A DNA stretch of 64,000 nucleotides from Azospirillum brasilense (GCF_005222205.1 NZ_CP032349.1:248001-312000), one strand, 5' to 3'. Numbered from the stretch's first letter, positions 40,763-53,330 are shown. Made by a program: numbers and translations. Notes: generated from the letters alone by a model not told the origin.

Positions 40763-41674
40763 TCACGCCGATGTCAGCCGTCCGGTGATCAGGGCGAAGA
40801 CGGCGCTGAAATCCTTGTTCCCGTGACCGTGCTCCACGAGCATCTGGTAGAGCGCGGCGGCGCTGCCGGCGAGCGGCGTGGCGGCGCCGCTGGTGGCGGC
40901 CGCGTTCTGCGACAGGCGCATGTCCTTCAGCATCATCGCCGCCGCGAAGCCCGGCTGGTAGTCGCGGTTGGCCGGCGATGCCGGGACCGGCCCGGGAACC
41001 GGGCAATAGCTCTGCAAGGCCCAGCAATTGCCCGAGGACACGGTCATGACGTCGTAGACCGTCTGGTGGTCGAGCCCGAGCTTCTCGGCCAGGGCGAACA
41101 CCTCGCTGATGGCGACCATGCTCATGCCCGCCATCATGTTGTTGCAGATCTTCAGGGCCACGCCGTTCCCGGATGCGCCGACATGGAAGATTTTGGGACC
41201 CATGGCGGCCAGCACCGGGCGGGCGCGCTCGAAGCCCTCGGCGGTGCCGCCGACCATGAAGGTCAGGGTCCCGGCCTGGGCCGCCGGGACCGCGCCGGAC
41301 ACCGGGGCGTCCACCATGACGAAACCGGCCTCGGCCGCCGCCTTGCTGACCGCCCGCGCGCTCTCCACGTCGATGGTGGAGCAGTCGATCAGCATCGCGC
41401 CCGGACGGGCGTGCGCCAGCACGCCGCCCTCGTCCTCGCTTCCACCTTCGTAGGCGGCCCGAACATGCTTTCCCGTCGGGATCATGCTGATGACGGTGTC
41501 GGCATCGGCCAGCGCGTCGGCCAATGTGGCCGCCACGCGGCCACCGGCGGCGGCGTAGGCGTCGCGCGCCGCGGCCACCACGTCGTACCCGACGACGTCA
41601 TGCCCGGCCTTGGTCAGGTTGTCGCACATGGGACGGCCCATGTTGCCGAGTCCGATGAAAGCAATCCGCGCCAT
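40763..41674 (-). CDS. mmsB: 3-hydroxyisobutyrate dehydrogenase family protein
   Basis: A 303-residue beta-hydroxyacid dehydrogenase. FIGLGNMGRPMCDNL is the N-terminal Rossmann signature, DAPVSGAVPAAQAGTLTFMV is the substrate-binding signature with Ser, and the catalytic Lys lies in GNGVALKICNNMMAG. DYQPGFAAAMMLKDMRLS is typical for the 3-hydroxyisobutyrate group. It oxidises 3-hydroxyisobutyrate to methylmalonate semialdehyde with NAD in valine breakdown. The aldehyde dehydrogenase and MatB-like genes in the operon could carry the product to methylmalonyl- or malonyl-CoA. Gene symbol by resemblance. Confidence 0.85.
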   Translation of the reverse strand: MARIAFIGLGNMGRPMCDNLTKAGHDVVGYDVVAAARDAYAAAGGRVAATLADALADADTVISMIPTGKHVRAAYEGGSEDEGGVLAHARPGAMLIDCSTIDVESARAVSKAAAEAGFVMVDAPVSGAVPAAQAGTLTFMVGGTAEGFERARPVLAAMGPKIFHVGASGNGVALKICNNMMAGMSMVAISEVFALAEKLGLDHQTVYDVMTVSSGNCWALQSYCPVPGPVPASPANRDYQPGFAAAMMLKDMRLSQNAAATSGAATPLAGSAAALYQMLVEHGHGNKDFSAVFALITGRLTSA

Positions 41675-41704
41675 GATGTTCCTCCGGAAGGGTCTCTCAG
41701 TGGG

Positions 41705-42904
41705 TCACTTCTTGACCAGGGAGCACTTGCTTTCGCTCAAGGGGATCGCCGCCTGGTCGCCGGGGATGGTGCGTTGAACCTTGTAGTAATCCCAGGGGCC
41801 CTTGGACTCGGCCGGTGTCTTGACCTCGATCAGGTACATGTCGCGGATGACCCGGCCGTCCTCGCGGACCTTGCCGCCCTTGGTGATGAGATCGTCGACC
41901 GGAAGTTCCCGCATCTTTTCGGCGACCACGGTGCCGTCGTCGGTGCCGGCCGCCTGCATCGCCTTGAGATAGTGCGTCACCGCCGAGTACACGCCGGCCT
42001 GGACCATGTTGGGCTTGCGCTTCATGCGCGCCTCGAAGCGCTCGCCCAGCTTGCGGCTGCCCTCGTCGCGATCCCAGTAGTAGGCCGTGGTCGCGATGAG
42101 GCCCTTGGCGTTTTCCAGGCCGAGCGCGTGCACGTCGCTGATCAGGACGGCCAGCCCGACCAGCTTCTGGCCGCCGCTGGTGATGCCGAACTCCGCCGCT
42201 TGCTTGACCGCGTTGGTGGTGTCCGTCCCGCCGTTGGCGAGCCCGATGATCGCGGCCTTGGACGCCTGCGCCTGGAGAAGGAAGGAGGAGAAATCGGCGT
42301 TGCCGAGCGGGTGCCTGACCTGCCCCAGCACCTTGCCGCCGTTCTCCTTGACCGTCTTGTCGATGTCGGCGGCCATCTGATGACCGAAGGCATAGTCGGC
42401 GGTCAGCATGAACCAGTCCTTGCCGCCGTCCTGGACGACGGCACGGGCGGTTCCGACCGCCTGGGAATAGGTGTCCCACATCCAGTGGAAGCCGTTGGGC
42501 GAGCAGTCTTCGTTGGTAAGGCGCGTCGTCCCCGGACCGGTGGCCAGGGTGATCTTCCCGCGTTCGCGGGCGAGGTTCTGGACCCCGATGGCGATGGCCG
42601 AATTGGTCAGGTCGGCGATGGCATGGACGCCCTGGGTGTCGAACCACTCGCGGGCCTTCGCCAGCCCGATGTCGGGCTTGTTCTGGTGGTCCGCCGACAG
42701 GATCTCGATCTTCTTGCCCAGAACCTGGCCGCCGAAATCCTCGACGGCCAGCCGCGCCGCCTCGACCGAACCGGCGCCGCCGAATTCGCTGTACAGGCCC
42801 GACTGGTCGTTCAGAACGCCGATCCGGATAACGTCGGCGGCCTGGGCCGTTCCGGCCGCCAAAGTCGTCGTGGCCAGAAGCGCGGCGATGAAGGACGTAC
42901 GCAT
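41705..42904 (-). CDS. Branched-chain amino-acid-type ABC transporter substrate-binding protein
   Basis: A 399-residue periplasmic binding protein of the LivJ/Peripla_BP_6 group. The Sec leader MRTSFIAALLATTTLAAGTA ends at AQA, then IRIGVLNDQSGLYSEFGGAG starts lobe 1. DWFMLTADYAFGHQMAADID and LANGGTDTTNAVKQAAEFGI are typical core segments. This subgroup commonly binds aromatic or short organic acids, not only amino acids. No permease or ATPase gene is in the operon, so it must borrow a transporter coded elsewhere, or the transporter genes were lost. It likely defines the substrate of the surrounding catabolic enzymes. Confidence 0.88.
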   Translation of the reverse strand: MRTSFIAALLATTTLAAGTAQAADVIRIGVLNDQSGLYSEFGGAGSVEAARLAVEDFGGQVLGKKIEILSADHQNKPDIGLAKAREWFDTQGVHAIADLTNSAIAIGVQNLARERGKITLATGPGTTRLTNEDCSPNGFHWMWDTYSQAVGTARAVVQDGGKDWFMLTADYAFGHQMAADIDKTVKENGGKVLGQVRHPLGNADFSSFLLQAQASKAAIIGLANGGTDTTNAVKQAAEFGITSGGQKLVGLAVLISDVHALGLENAKGLIATTAYYWDRDEGSRKLGERFEARMKRKPNMVQAGVYSAVTHYLKAMQAAGTDDGTVVAEKMRELPVDDLITKGGKVREDGRVIRDMYLIEVKTPAESKGPWDYYKVQRTIPGDQAAIPLSESKCSLVKK

Positions 42905-42936
42905 TCTTGTTTCCTCCCTTTTTTGTGAACTCTTGA

Positions 42937-44436
42937 TCAGTCCATGTTGATGATGACCGTCTTCTTGTGCGTGAAGTGATCGAGCATCGCTTCGAGGGAT
43001 GCTTCTTTTCCAAGGCCGGACTGCTTGAAGCCGCCGTAGGACAAGCCCGGCTGAACCACGAGATTCTGGTTGACCTGCACGAAGCCGGCCTGGAGCCGCC
43101 GGGTCGCGTCGAGGGCGGTGCGCAGGTCGCGCGTCCAGATGGTCGCGGCGAGGCCGAAATCGCTGTCGTTGGCCATGGCCAATGCGTCCTCGTAGTCGCG
43201 GAAGGCGATCACGCAGGTGACCGGTCCGAAGATTTCCTCGCGGGCCAGCCGGTGATCGTTGGGCAGGCCGGTGAAGAGGACGGGCTGCACGAACAGGCCG
43301 CGCGCCAGCCGCTCGTCAGTCGGCAGGGCCGAGCACCGGTGCGCCACCGCGCCCGCCGTCGCCTCGCCGAGCGCGATGTAGGACCGCACCCGGTCGAACT
43401 GCTGCGGCGAGATGATGGTGCCGATGTCCGTCGCCTCGTCCAGCGGGTCGCCCATGGTCATGGCGTCGACCTTCGCCTTCAGCTTGTCGATGAAGGCGTC
43501 GTGAAGGCTCTCATGGACGAAGATGCGCGAGGAGGCGGTGCAGCTCTGGCCTTGCCGCGTGAAGCGCATGCCCGCCACGGCGCCGTCGATGGCCTTGTCG
43601 AGATCGGCGTCGCCCATCACGATCATCGGGCTTTTGCCGCCCAGCTCGAGGGTGACGGGGATCAGCTTGTCGGCCGCCAGATGCGAAATGATCTTGCCCG
43701 TCTCCACCGAGCCGGTGAAGGTCACCTTGCCGACCCCCGGATGGCTGACCAGGGGCGCGCCGCATCCGGGGCCGTCACCCGACAGGATGTTGAGGACGCC
43801 CGCCGGCAGAAGCTGGTTCATGACCTGGATGACACGCAGGGCCGCCAGCGGCGCCTCCTCGGCGGATTTGACGATGACGGCGTTTCCGGCGACCAGCGCC
43901 GGCGCGATCTTGAGCGCCATCAGGTACAGCGGCACGTTCCAAGGAATGATGGCGCCGACGACGCCGATCGGTTCGCGCTGGGTGAAGGTCAGCATCTTCG
44001 GGTGGAACGGGACGGTTTCGCCCTTCAGCTCGGACGCGAGCCCGCCATAGAAGGTCAGGGTGTCCGCCACCAGCGACGCCTCGACCCGGCTTTCGGTCCG
44101 AATGGCCTTGCCCGTCTCCAAGGCGAGGAGGCGCCCGATCTCCTCGGCATGGCCGACCAGACGGCGCCCGCATTCGACCAGCAGCCGGCCCCGCTCGCGC
44201 GCCGAAAGGCGAGCCCAGGCGCCTTGCGCCGCGCCCGCCGCGCGGACGGCGTCGTCTACGTCGCGCTCGCCGCCGTCCGCGGCCGTGGCGATCACGTCGC
44301 CCGTCGCGGGGTTCACGACATCGAAGGTCTTTCCCGTGGCCGCCGGCCGGAGTTCGCCGCCGATCAGCAGCAAACCCGACAGCTCGCGCGCGAGGGCATG
44401 GGGGGTCGTGTTCAGAACCAGGTTCTGGTCGGTCAT
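42937..44436 (-). CDS. Aldehyde dehydrogenase family protein
   Basis: A 499-residue NAD(P)-dependent aldehyde dehydrogenase. Asn167 (IIPWNVPL), Glu264 (LELGGKSP) and the nucleophile Cys299 (RQGQSCTASSR) are all present, and EEIFGPVTCVIAF closes the cofactor site. The lack of the CoA-binding features of methylmalonate-semialdehyde dehydrogenases suggests a simple acid-forming enzyme. In the operon it would oxidise the semialdehyde made by the hydroxyisobutyrate dehydrogenase-type enzyme to a dicarboxylate, which the MatB-like ligase could then activate. Substrate order is inference. Confidence 0.9.
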   Translation of the reverse strand: MTDQNLVLNTTPHALARELSGLLLIGGELRPAATGKTFDVVNPATGDVIATAADGGERDVDDAVRAAGAAQGAWARLSARERGRLLVECGRRLVGHAEEIGRLLALETGKAIRTESRVEASLVADTLTFYGGLASELKGETVPFHPKMLTFTQREPIGVVGAIIPWNVPLYLMALKIAPALVAGNAVIVKSAEEAPLAALRVIQVMNQLLPAGVLNILSGDGPGCGAPLVSHPGVGKVTFTGSVETGKIISHLAADKLIPVTLELGGKSPMIVMGDADLDKAIDGAVAGMRFTRQGQSCTASSRIFVHESLHDAFIDKLKAKVDAMTMGDPLDEATDIGTIISPQQFDRVRSYIALGEATAGAVAHRCSALPTDERLARGLFVQPVLFTGLPNDHRLAREEIFGPVTCVIAFRDYEDALAMANDSDFGLAATIWTRDLRTALDATRRLQAGFVQVNQNLVVQPGLSYGGFKQSGLGKEASLEAMLDHFTHKKTVIINMD

Positions 44437-44500
44437 GGACGGTCTCTGTTCAAGATGGGGACTGGTGTGCCGATCCGGCGCGCGCCGGGGGCGGAGGCGG

Positions 44501-45295
44501 TCAGGATGCCCGGCGCTGCGACCAGACCTTCAGGGCGTCGGCGAACTCGTCCGACCGCAGGCTCGCGGCAAAGGCCGCCTCCGCCGCCCGATCGTCCAGT
44601 TCGCCGCGGGCGATGTCGTTGAGCGCGCGTTTCATGCCGGCGATGGCTTGCGGCGCGCAGGCCGTGATGCGTCCGGCCAACTCGTCCACGGTGGCCTGGA
44701 GATCGCCGGGAGCGACGATACGGTCCAGGAAGCCGATGCTCAGCAGGTCGTCGCCGGCGATCGTTTCCGCCGTGAGGAACAGGCGCTTGGCCGCGTTGAG
44801 GCCAAGCCGCGACACGTAGCGGCGAAGGCCGCCGGGGTAGAAATGTATGCCGAGCTGTCCGGCCGGCATGCGCATGCGCATCCCGGTCACGCCGATGCGG
44901 AAGTCGCAGGCGAGCGCCAGATCGGTGGAGCCGCCATAGACGCTGCCGTTGAGGGCGCAGATCGTCGGGACACGGACGGCTTCGATGCGATCGCACAAGC
45001 GCGCGAAGGCGTTCTCCCCGTCCTGGCCGCCCGCCGCGCCGCGCTGGGATGACTGGGCCGCGCTCAGGTCGTAGCCGGAGGAGAAGCTCGGCCCCGTCGC
45101 GGTCAGCACCAGCACGCGAACGGACGGGTTCGCTTCGGCGGCCGCGATTTTCTCCTGCAAAATGGCGATGTCCGCCACGTCGATCCGATTGTGCTGAAGC
45201 GGGCGGTTGAGCCGGATGGTGCCCACCGCGTCCTTCACGGTCAGTTGGGGGGCTGTCGCCGGCCCGTCCGATTGACCCCGTGGCGTCCCGTTCAT
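44501..45295 (-). CDS. Crotonase-family protein with altered catalytic residues
   Basis: A 264-residue crotonase-fold protein. Oxyanion-hole segments are FSSGYDLS and GSVYGGSTDLALACDFRIG. The two glutamates of true enoyl-CoA hydratases are not conserved: the first position is Asp (GGSTDLAL) and the second is Ala or Gly (RMPAGQLGIHF). It may therefore be a hydrolase, isomerase or lyase acting on a CoA ester. It is the first gene of the leftward operon, opposite the GntR gene across a 370-base spacer with several GCATACCA sites. Reaction unknown; 3-hydroxyisobutyryl-CoA hydrolase-like action would fit the operon but is a guess. Confidence 0.82.
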   Translation of the reverse strand: MNGTPRGQSDGPATAPQLTVKDAVGTIRLNRPLQHNRIDVADIAILQEKIAAAEANPSVRVLVLTATGPSFSSGYDLSAAQSSQRGAAGGQDGENAFARLCDRIEAVRVPTICALNGSVYGGSTDLALACDFRIGVTGMRMRMPAGQLGIHFYPGGLRRYVSRLGLNAAKRLFLTAETIAGDDLLSIGFLDRIVAPGDLQATVDELAGRITACAPQAIAGMKRALNDIARGELDDRAAEAAFAASLRSDEFADALKVWSQRRAS

Positions 45296-45381
45296 TGCTT
45301 CCTCCCAGGCGCCGTCATTGGCAACGGCACGGCTCTATGGATACCGTCTTTGTTTTCTTAAAGAACCATGAGCGACGTTAT

Positions 45382-45603
45382 GCATACCAGAGAGCGATAA
45401 TGGAATGCAACGTGGAAAGTTTGGCACGCTTATGGTTTGGGTGTTCCGCAATGAATGGCAGCGGCTTTCTGGTATGCCGTTGTGCGTTGGAGGCTGCTGG
45501 TAATCCTTGCCGCGCGAGCGTGCGCCGCGGTCTGTCAGAGCTTGGCTTCTCCACCGCCTGCAGCGGTTCGGTCGACCAAAATCGGGTTTTGGCATACCAA
45601 AAC
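45382..45603. promoter_or_regulatory. GntR operator candidates in the divergent promoter region
   Basis: GCATACCA occurs at 45382-45389 and 45594-area, and its complement TGGTATGC at 45470. The rightmost is within a perfect palindrome: GTTTTGG at 45586-45592, CATA, CCAAAAC at 45597-45603. FCD-type GntR proteins often bind TGGTATNCCA-like sites, so these are probable operators for the divergent operon and regulator. The rest of the 45296-45665 gap holds no gene. Confidence 0.6.
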
Positions 45604-45665
45604 ATTGACGCCGACCGGTGGGCGCGATAGTGTCGGCCGATCCCGATTTGCCAACGGATCATGCC

Positions 45666-46337
45666 ATGCAGGCGGAAAAGCCAAGCCGCGTAACGGAAAT
45701 GCGGCAGGTGCTCGAACAGGAAATCCTGGGCGGGATCATCGCACCCGGCGAGCGCCTGGACGAGCGCGCTCTGGCCGAACGGTTCGGCGTGTCGCGGACG
45801 CCGGTGCGCGAGGTGCTGTCCCAGCTTGGTTCGAGCGGCCTGGTCACGATAAAGCCGGGAGCCGGCGCCTCCGTGTTGCGGATGTCCGCCAAGCAACTCG
45901 TCGGCATGATGGAGGTTCTGGTCGAGCTGGAATCGCTGGCCGCCAGCCTGGCCGCCCGCCGCATGGGACTCGCCGGGCGCAAGCGTCTCGTGGAGGTGCA
46001 CGAGGCGAGCCGCGCCGCCGCCGAGGCCAGCGACATCGAGGCCTACGACAATCTCAATCGCGAACTGCATGAGCTGATTTACGCCGGAAGCCGGAACGAG
46101 CATCTGGAGCACCAGGCGAAACTCATTCGCAGTCGCCTGCGCATCTACCGCCAGTATCCGTTCCAGCACACCGCGCGCCCTTTGAAGTCCTACACGGAGC
46201 ACGACCTTTTCGTGAAAGCGATCCTGGAAGGGGATGGCGAGGCCGCGCGCCGGCACATGCACGACCACATGACCACGGGTGGAAGCATTTGGGTCGATAT
46301 GGTGGTTTCCATGCCGCCGGTCGGTGACCACGAGTAG
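45666..46337 (+). CDS. GntR family transcriptional regulator (FCD subfamily)
   Basis: A 223-residue GntR/FadR-type regulator starting at the ATG at 45666. The winged HTH spans about residues 10-75 (IAPGERLDERALAERFGVSR, then TPVREVLSQLGSSGLVTIKP), followed by the all-helical FCD effector domain from about 85 with the metal-binding His and Asp/Asn residues in DIEAYDNLNRELHELIY, RLRIYRQYPFQH and DLFVKAILEGDGEAARRHMH. FCD domains bind organic acids. It diverges from the crotonase-to-matB operon and most likely represses it until the substrate acid is present. Confidence 0.9.
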   Translation: MQAEKPSRVTEMRQVLEQEILGGIIAPGERLDERALAERFGVSRTPVREVLSQLGSSGLVTIKPGAGASVLRMSAKQLVGMMEVLVELESLAASLAARRMGLAGRKRLVEVHEASRAAAEASDIEAYDNLNRELHELIYAGSRNEHLEHQAKLIRSRLRIYRQYPFQHTARPLKSYTEHDLFVKAILEGDGEAARRHMHDHMTTGGSIWVDMVVSMPPVGDHE

Positions 46338-46399
46338 CGGCTGTTTTTTGAACATGCGTGCTGCGCGGATTGGCGGGGCGGCGGCGTCCACCGCGCGGC

Positions 46400-46525
46400 A
46401 GCGGTGATCTAGTCCAACGGCATTGTTGAGATGCTTGACGTGCCGTGGCTTGGCACAGCGCCAAAACACGCCGTCCCTCTTCATCACCTTGGCCGCGCTC
46501 GGGCAGGCGGCGTTCTTATCCCCCG
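46400..46525 (-). pseudogene. IS6-family transposase remnant
   Basis: The minus strand reads DKNAACPSAAKVMKRDGVFW and RCAKPRHVKHLNNAV then LDHR, matching the region from the second Asp to the NNxVEQDHR motif of IS6-family transposases with damage at EQ. No start, end or repeats. The rest of the 46338-46794 gap is without a gene. Confidence 0.65.
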
Positions 46526-46794
46526 TGTGGGTGCACGGGTGTGAGCGGAGGCGCGCGGCCTTGGCAACCTCCCGCGCCGACGCGTGTCCGACCGCCCGGG
46601 AAAGCACCTTTCCACCCTCTCATCGCGTTTGGGTTGTTACAGAAGATTTCGTCCGGGAAGTATTATTTCCCAGAAGAAACTTAAAGATTGTCTTATGAAA
46701 GATAACGTCAATTGCAAGTAGGCGCCTCTTGGCTTTAATCTCCGCAAACCAATTGGGGGCTCGGACAGGTGACCGGTTGAAGGAGTGCGGTGCA

Positions 46795-48441
46795 GTGAAG
46801 GCAGGTTTGTTGAAGAATGGGCTGGCCCGGCTGGGCGGGGCGTTCCCGATCGCGGCCCTGATCGCGGTGGCGGCTCTGGCGGGCGCCGGAGCGCTGCAGA
46901 AGGCCGAGGCGGCGTCGACGCTGGTCTTCTGTTCGGAAGGCAACCCGGACAATCTGGCCCCGGCGTTGGCCCGCACCAACACCAGCTTCGACGCGATCCT
47001 GCACGTCTACGACACGCTCGTGCGCTTCGATGCGGAGTCGAAGAGCATCGTGCCCGCGCTTGCGGAATCCTGGACCATCTCGCCGGACGGCACCGTCTAC
47101 ACCTTCAAGCTGCGGCCCGCTGTGCGCTTCCACGACACGCCGGGCTACACGCCGACGCGCACGCTGACCTCCGCCGACGTGCTGTTCAGCTTCTTCCGGC
47201 AATGGCACAAGGACCACCCGTACCATTCGGTCGGAAACGGGGCCTACAACTACTTCAACGACCTCTCCATGGGGGCGATCCTCAGGTCGATCGAGGCGGT
47301 GGACGACCTGACGGTGCGCTTCACCCTCAACCGGCCGCAGGCGCCCTTCCTGGCCAACCTGTCGATGGTCTTCGCCGCCATCACCTCGGCGGAATACGCC
47401 GACACCATGGCCAGGCGCGGCACGCCGGAGCTGTTCGACCTGGAGCCGGTGGGGACCGGCGCCTTCCAGCTCCTCTCCTATCAGAAGGACAACCTGCTTC
47501 AGTACAAGGCGTTCGAGGGGCACTGGGCCGGGCGCCCGCCGCTCGACAATCTGGTCTTCGCCATCACCCCCAACGCCACGGTCCGGCTGAACCGGCTGCA
47601 GGCCGGCGAATGCCACGTCATGCCCTATCCCAACCTGACCGACCTGCCGAAGATCCGGAACAGCCCGTCGCTGACCCTGCTGCGGCAGGAGGGCTACAAC
47701 GTCGCCTTCCTCACCTTCAACGTGGAACGGAAGCCGCTGGACGACGTGCGGGTGCGCCGGGCGATCAGCATGGCCATCGACAAGGAAACGCTGGTGGACG
47801 CCCTCTACGGCGACACCGGGCGCACGGCGAAGAATCCCTTGCCGCCGACGAGCTGGGGCTACAACGACGCCATCACCGACATCCCCTACGACCCCAAGGG
47901 CGCGAGCCAGCTCCTGGCCGAGGCGGGCTACGCCAACGGCTTCGAGATCGAGCTGTGGCACATGCCGGTGGCCCGGCCCTACATGCCCGCCGGCAAGCGG
48001 GCGGCGGAGATGATGGCGAACGATCTGGCCCAGGTCGGCGTCAAGGCCACGCTGGTGACCGACGACTGGTCGGTCTACATGAAGCGGCTGATGAACGGCG
48101 ACCACCAGCTGGGCATGATCGGCTGGACCGGCGACAACAGCGACCCTGACAATTTCCTCTACACGCTGCTGAGCTGCGAGGGAGCGCGCAAGGGCGGCGG
48201 CAACATGGGCAAATGGTGCGACCGCAGCTTCGACGACGTCATCATCGAGGCCAAGCAGACCACCGACGTCGCCAAGCGCACCGCCCTCTACCATCGGGCG
48301 CAGGAAATCTTCAAGGATCAGGCGCCGTGGCTGCCGCTGGCCCATTCCATGGTGTTCATGGTGCTGCGCGAGGAGGTGACGGGCTATCGGATGAATCCCT
48401 TCGGCCTGCACCTGTTCCACCACGTCGATCTCGCCCAGTGA
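46795..48441 (+). CDS. DppA/OppA-type periplasmic peptide-binding protein
   Basis: A 548-residue SBP_bac_5 protein. The start chosen is GTG at 46795, with AAGGAG 9 bases upstream; the frame is open back to 46729. The leader LLKNGLARLGGAFPIAALIA and VAALAGAGALQKAEAA is a Sec signal. SADVLFSFFRQWHKDHPYHS, PLDDVRVRRAISMAIDKETL and MIGWTGDNSDPDNFLYTLLS are conserved DppA segments. No permease or ATPase gene follows; instead a hybrid histidine kinase starts 16 bases later. A role as extracytoplasmic ligand sensor for that kinase is therefore attractive, although supply to a distant Dpp transporter is also possible. Confidence 0.9.
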   Translation: MKAGLLKNGLARLGGAFPIAALIAVAALAGAGALQKAEAASTLVFCSEGNPDNLAPALARTNTSFDAILHVYDTLVRFDAESKSIVPALAESWTISPDGTVYTFKLRPAVRFHDTPGYTPTRTLTSADVLFSFFRQWHKDHPYHSVGNGAYNYFNDLSMGAILRSIEAVDDLTVRFTLNRPQAPFLANLSMVFAAITSAEYADTMARRGTPELFDLEPVGTGAFQLLSYQKDNLLQYKAFEGHWAGRPPLDNLVFAITPNATVRLNRLQAGECHVMPYPNLTDLPKIRNSPSLTLLRQEGYNVAFLTFNVERKPLDDVRVRRAISMAIDKETLVDALYGDTGRTAKNPLPPTSWGYNDAITDIPYDPKGASQLLAEAGYANGFEIELWHMPVARPYMPAGKRAAEMMANDLAQVGVKATLVTDDWSVYMKRLMNGDHQLGMIGWTGDNSDPDNFLYTLLSCEGARKGGGNMGKWCDRSFDDVIIEAKQTTDVAKRTALYHRAQEIFKDQAPWLPLAHSMVFMVLREEVTGYRMNPFGLHLFHHVDLAQ

Positions 48442-48457
48442 GCGGCGGCGCGCGGTG

Positions 48458-52153
<3,696 letters not shown>

Positions 52154-52183
52154 AACCGACGTCTTGAACAAGGGCAGCCCATT

Positions 52184-52603
52184 ATGGCGGTAGATTACGC
52201 GAAGCTGAGCATCCTGATCGTCGAGGACGACAACTTCACCCGCGGCCTGATCCGCAAGGTGCTGAAGGAGATCGGCGTCCGCTCGATCCTGGAATCCTCC
52301 AACGGCAAGGACGGGCTGATGGAGGTTGTGCGCACACGCCCGGACATCGTCTTCTGCGACATCCACATGGCGCCGATGAACGGCAAGCAGTTCCTCCAGG
52401 GCTTGCGGGGGATCAAGGTGAAGGACGTGGACAAGACCCCCGTGATCTTCCTGACCGGCGACGCCGACCTCAGCACCGTGCGCTTCGCCAAGGAGCACAA
52501 CGTCAACGGCTATCTGGTGAAACCCATCAGCCTCGCCAAGCTGCGCGACAGCATCGACGCGGTGGTGTCCAGCAACGTCGGAATGACGCAGTGGCTGACC
52601 TGA
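52184..52603 (+). CDS. Single-domain response regulator (CheY-like)
   Basis: A 139-residue receiver domain without an output domain. The acidic pair is in VEDDNFTRG, the phospho-acceptor is Asp59 in VFCDIHMAPMNG, Thr is in FLTGDAD and the conserved Lys in LVKPISLAKL. Its gene begins 30 bases after the hybrid kinase stop, so it is the probable target of that kinase's Hpt domain. Such lone receivers act by protein contact on motors, further kinases or enzymes rather than on DNA. The output here is unknown. Confidence 0.92.
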   Translation: MAVDYAKLSILIVEDDNFTRGLIRKVLKEIGVRSILESSNGKDGLMEVVRTRPDIVFCDIHMAPMNGKQFLQGLRGIKVKDVDKTPVIFLTGDADLSTVRFAKEHNVNGYLVKPISLAKLRDSIDAVVSSNVGMTQWLT

Positions 52604-52668
52604 AACCAGCCGGAACCCGCCGTTGCAAGCGTGAGGCGGGCCTGCGGGAAACCCGGCGTCGTCCGCTC

Positions 52669-53076
52669 CTACGGCGACTCCGGCGTCATGAGATGCACGG
52701 ACGGAAAGTACGAACGGTAGCGTTTGGCGTCGCGGGTCAGCAGCGGCAGACCGAGCACGGCGGCGTGAGCGCCGATGAAGAAATCCGGAAGCACCCCCGG
52801 GCGGGCGCCGCCCGCGGACCGGTAGCGCCGGAACGCCTTGCCGGCCAGAAACAGGGCGTCGCGGGGGATCTCCTCCATGGCGATGCCGGCCTCGTCGAGC
52901 AGGGCGTCCAGCTCCTCGATCCGCTCGAAACCCACCGACAGCTCGGCATAGACGACGCCGTTGACGATCAAAGGTCCCGTCGCGGCGGCCCTGTCCAACT
53001 GCCGGACCGACCAATCCGCCCACACCGGATCATTCGTGGTCAGATCGAGGAGCACGTTGGTGTCGACCAGCGTCAT
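52669..53076 (-). CDS. vapC: VapC-type PIN-domain toxin
   Basis: A 135-residue PIN-domain ribonuclease. The metal-binding acids are visible: Asp5 in LVDTNVLLD, Glu45 in VYAELSVGF, Asp98 in VLPDFFIGAHA and Asp116 in LTRDAKRYRSYFP. VapC toxins cut tRNA or rRNA when not held by the antitoxin. The gene starts 6 bases after an AbrB-type antitoxin gene. The pair is complete, unlike the vapBC remnant at 27.6 kb, and may stabilise the replicon. Confidence 0.92.
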   Translation of the reverse strand: MTLVDTNVLLDLTTNDPVWADWSVRQLDRAAATGPLIVNGVVYAELSVGFERIEELDALLDEAGIAMEEIPRDALFLAGKAFRRYRSAGGARPGVLPDFFIGAHAAVLGLPLLTRDAKRYRSYFPSVHLMTPESP

Positions 53077-53082
53077 CGGCGC

Positions 53083-53319
53083 TCAATCCTCGCCGCGCGT
53101 CAGCGCCATGATCTGGTCCGTGCTCAAGCCGGCGGTGGCTCGGCCCCGCAGGCGCTCGAAACGGCTTCTCGCCGCCACCGCCCGATCCGCCCTGCTCAGG
53201 ACGACGCGCCCGTCCTCGGCGATCTCGAACTCCACGGCGCTGCCGGGACCGAGTCCCAGCCGGTCGCGGATCGGCTTCGGAATGGTCACCTGTCCCTTTG
53301 TGGTGAGTGTCGTGGCCAT
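53083..53319 (-). CDS. vapB: AbrB/SpoVT-type antitoxin (VapB)
   Basis: A 78-residue antitoxin starting at the ATG at 53319. The first 45 residues form a swapped-hairpin AbrB DNA-binding domain (TTLTTKGQVTIPKPIRDRLG, then LGPGSAVEFEIAEDGRVVLS); the C-terminal 30 residues are the usual flexible toxin-binding tail. It should bind VapC and repress its own operon. A 10-base-arm palindrome sits 12 bases upstream of the start, a good operator. The upstream region overlaps the 3' end of the PepSY gene. Confidence 0.92.
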   Translation of the reverse strand: MATTLTTKGQVTIPKPIRDRLGLGPGSAVEFEIAEDGRVVLSRADRAVAARSRFERLRGRATAGLSTDQIMALTRGED

Positions 53320-53330
53320 GGGCGCCTCGG

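Noticed and set aside
40823..42928. A 701-codon plus-strand frame across the dehydrogenase and binding-protein genes
   Set aside because: Opposes two convincingly annotated genes and has no recognisable domain.
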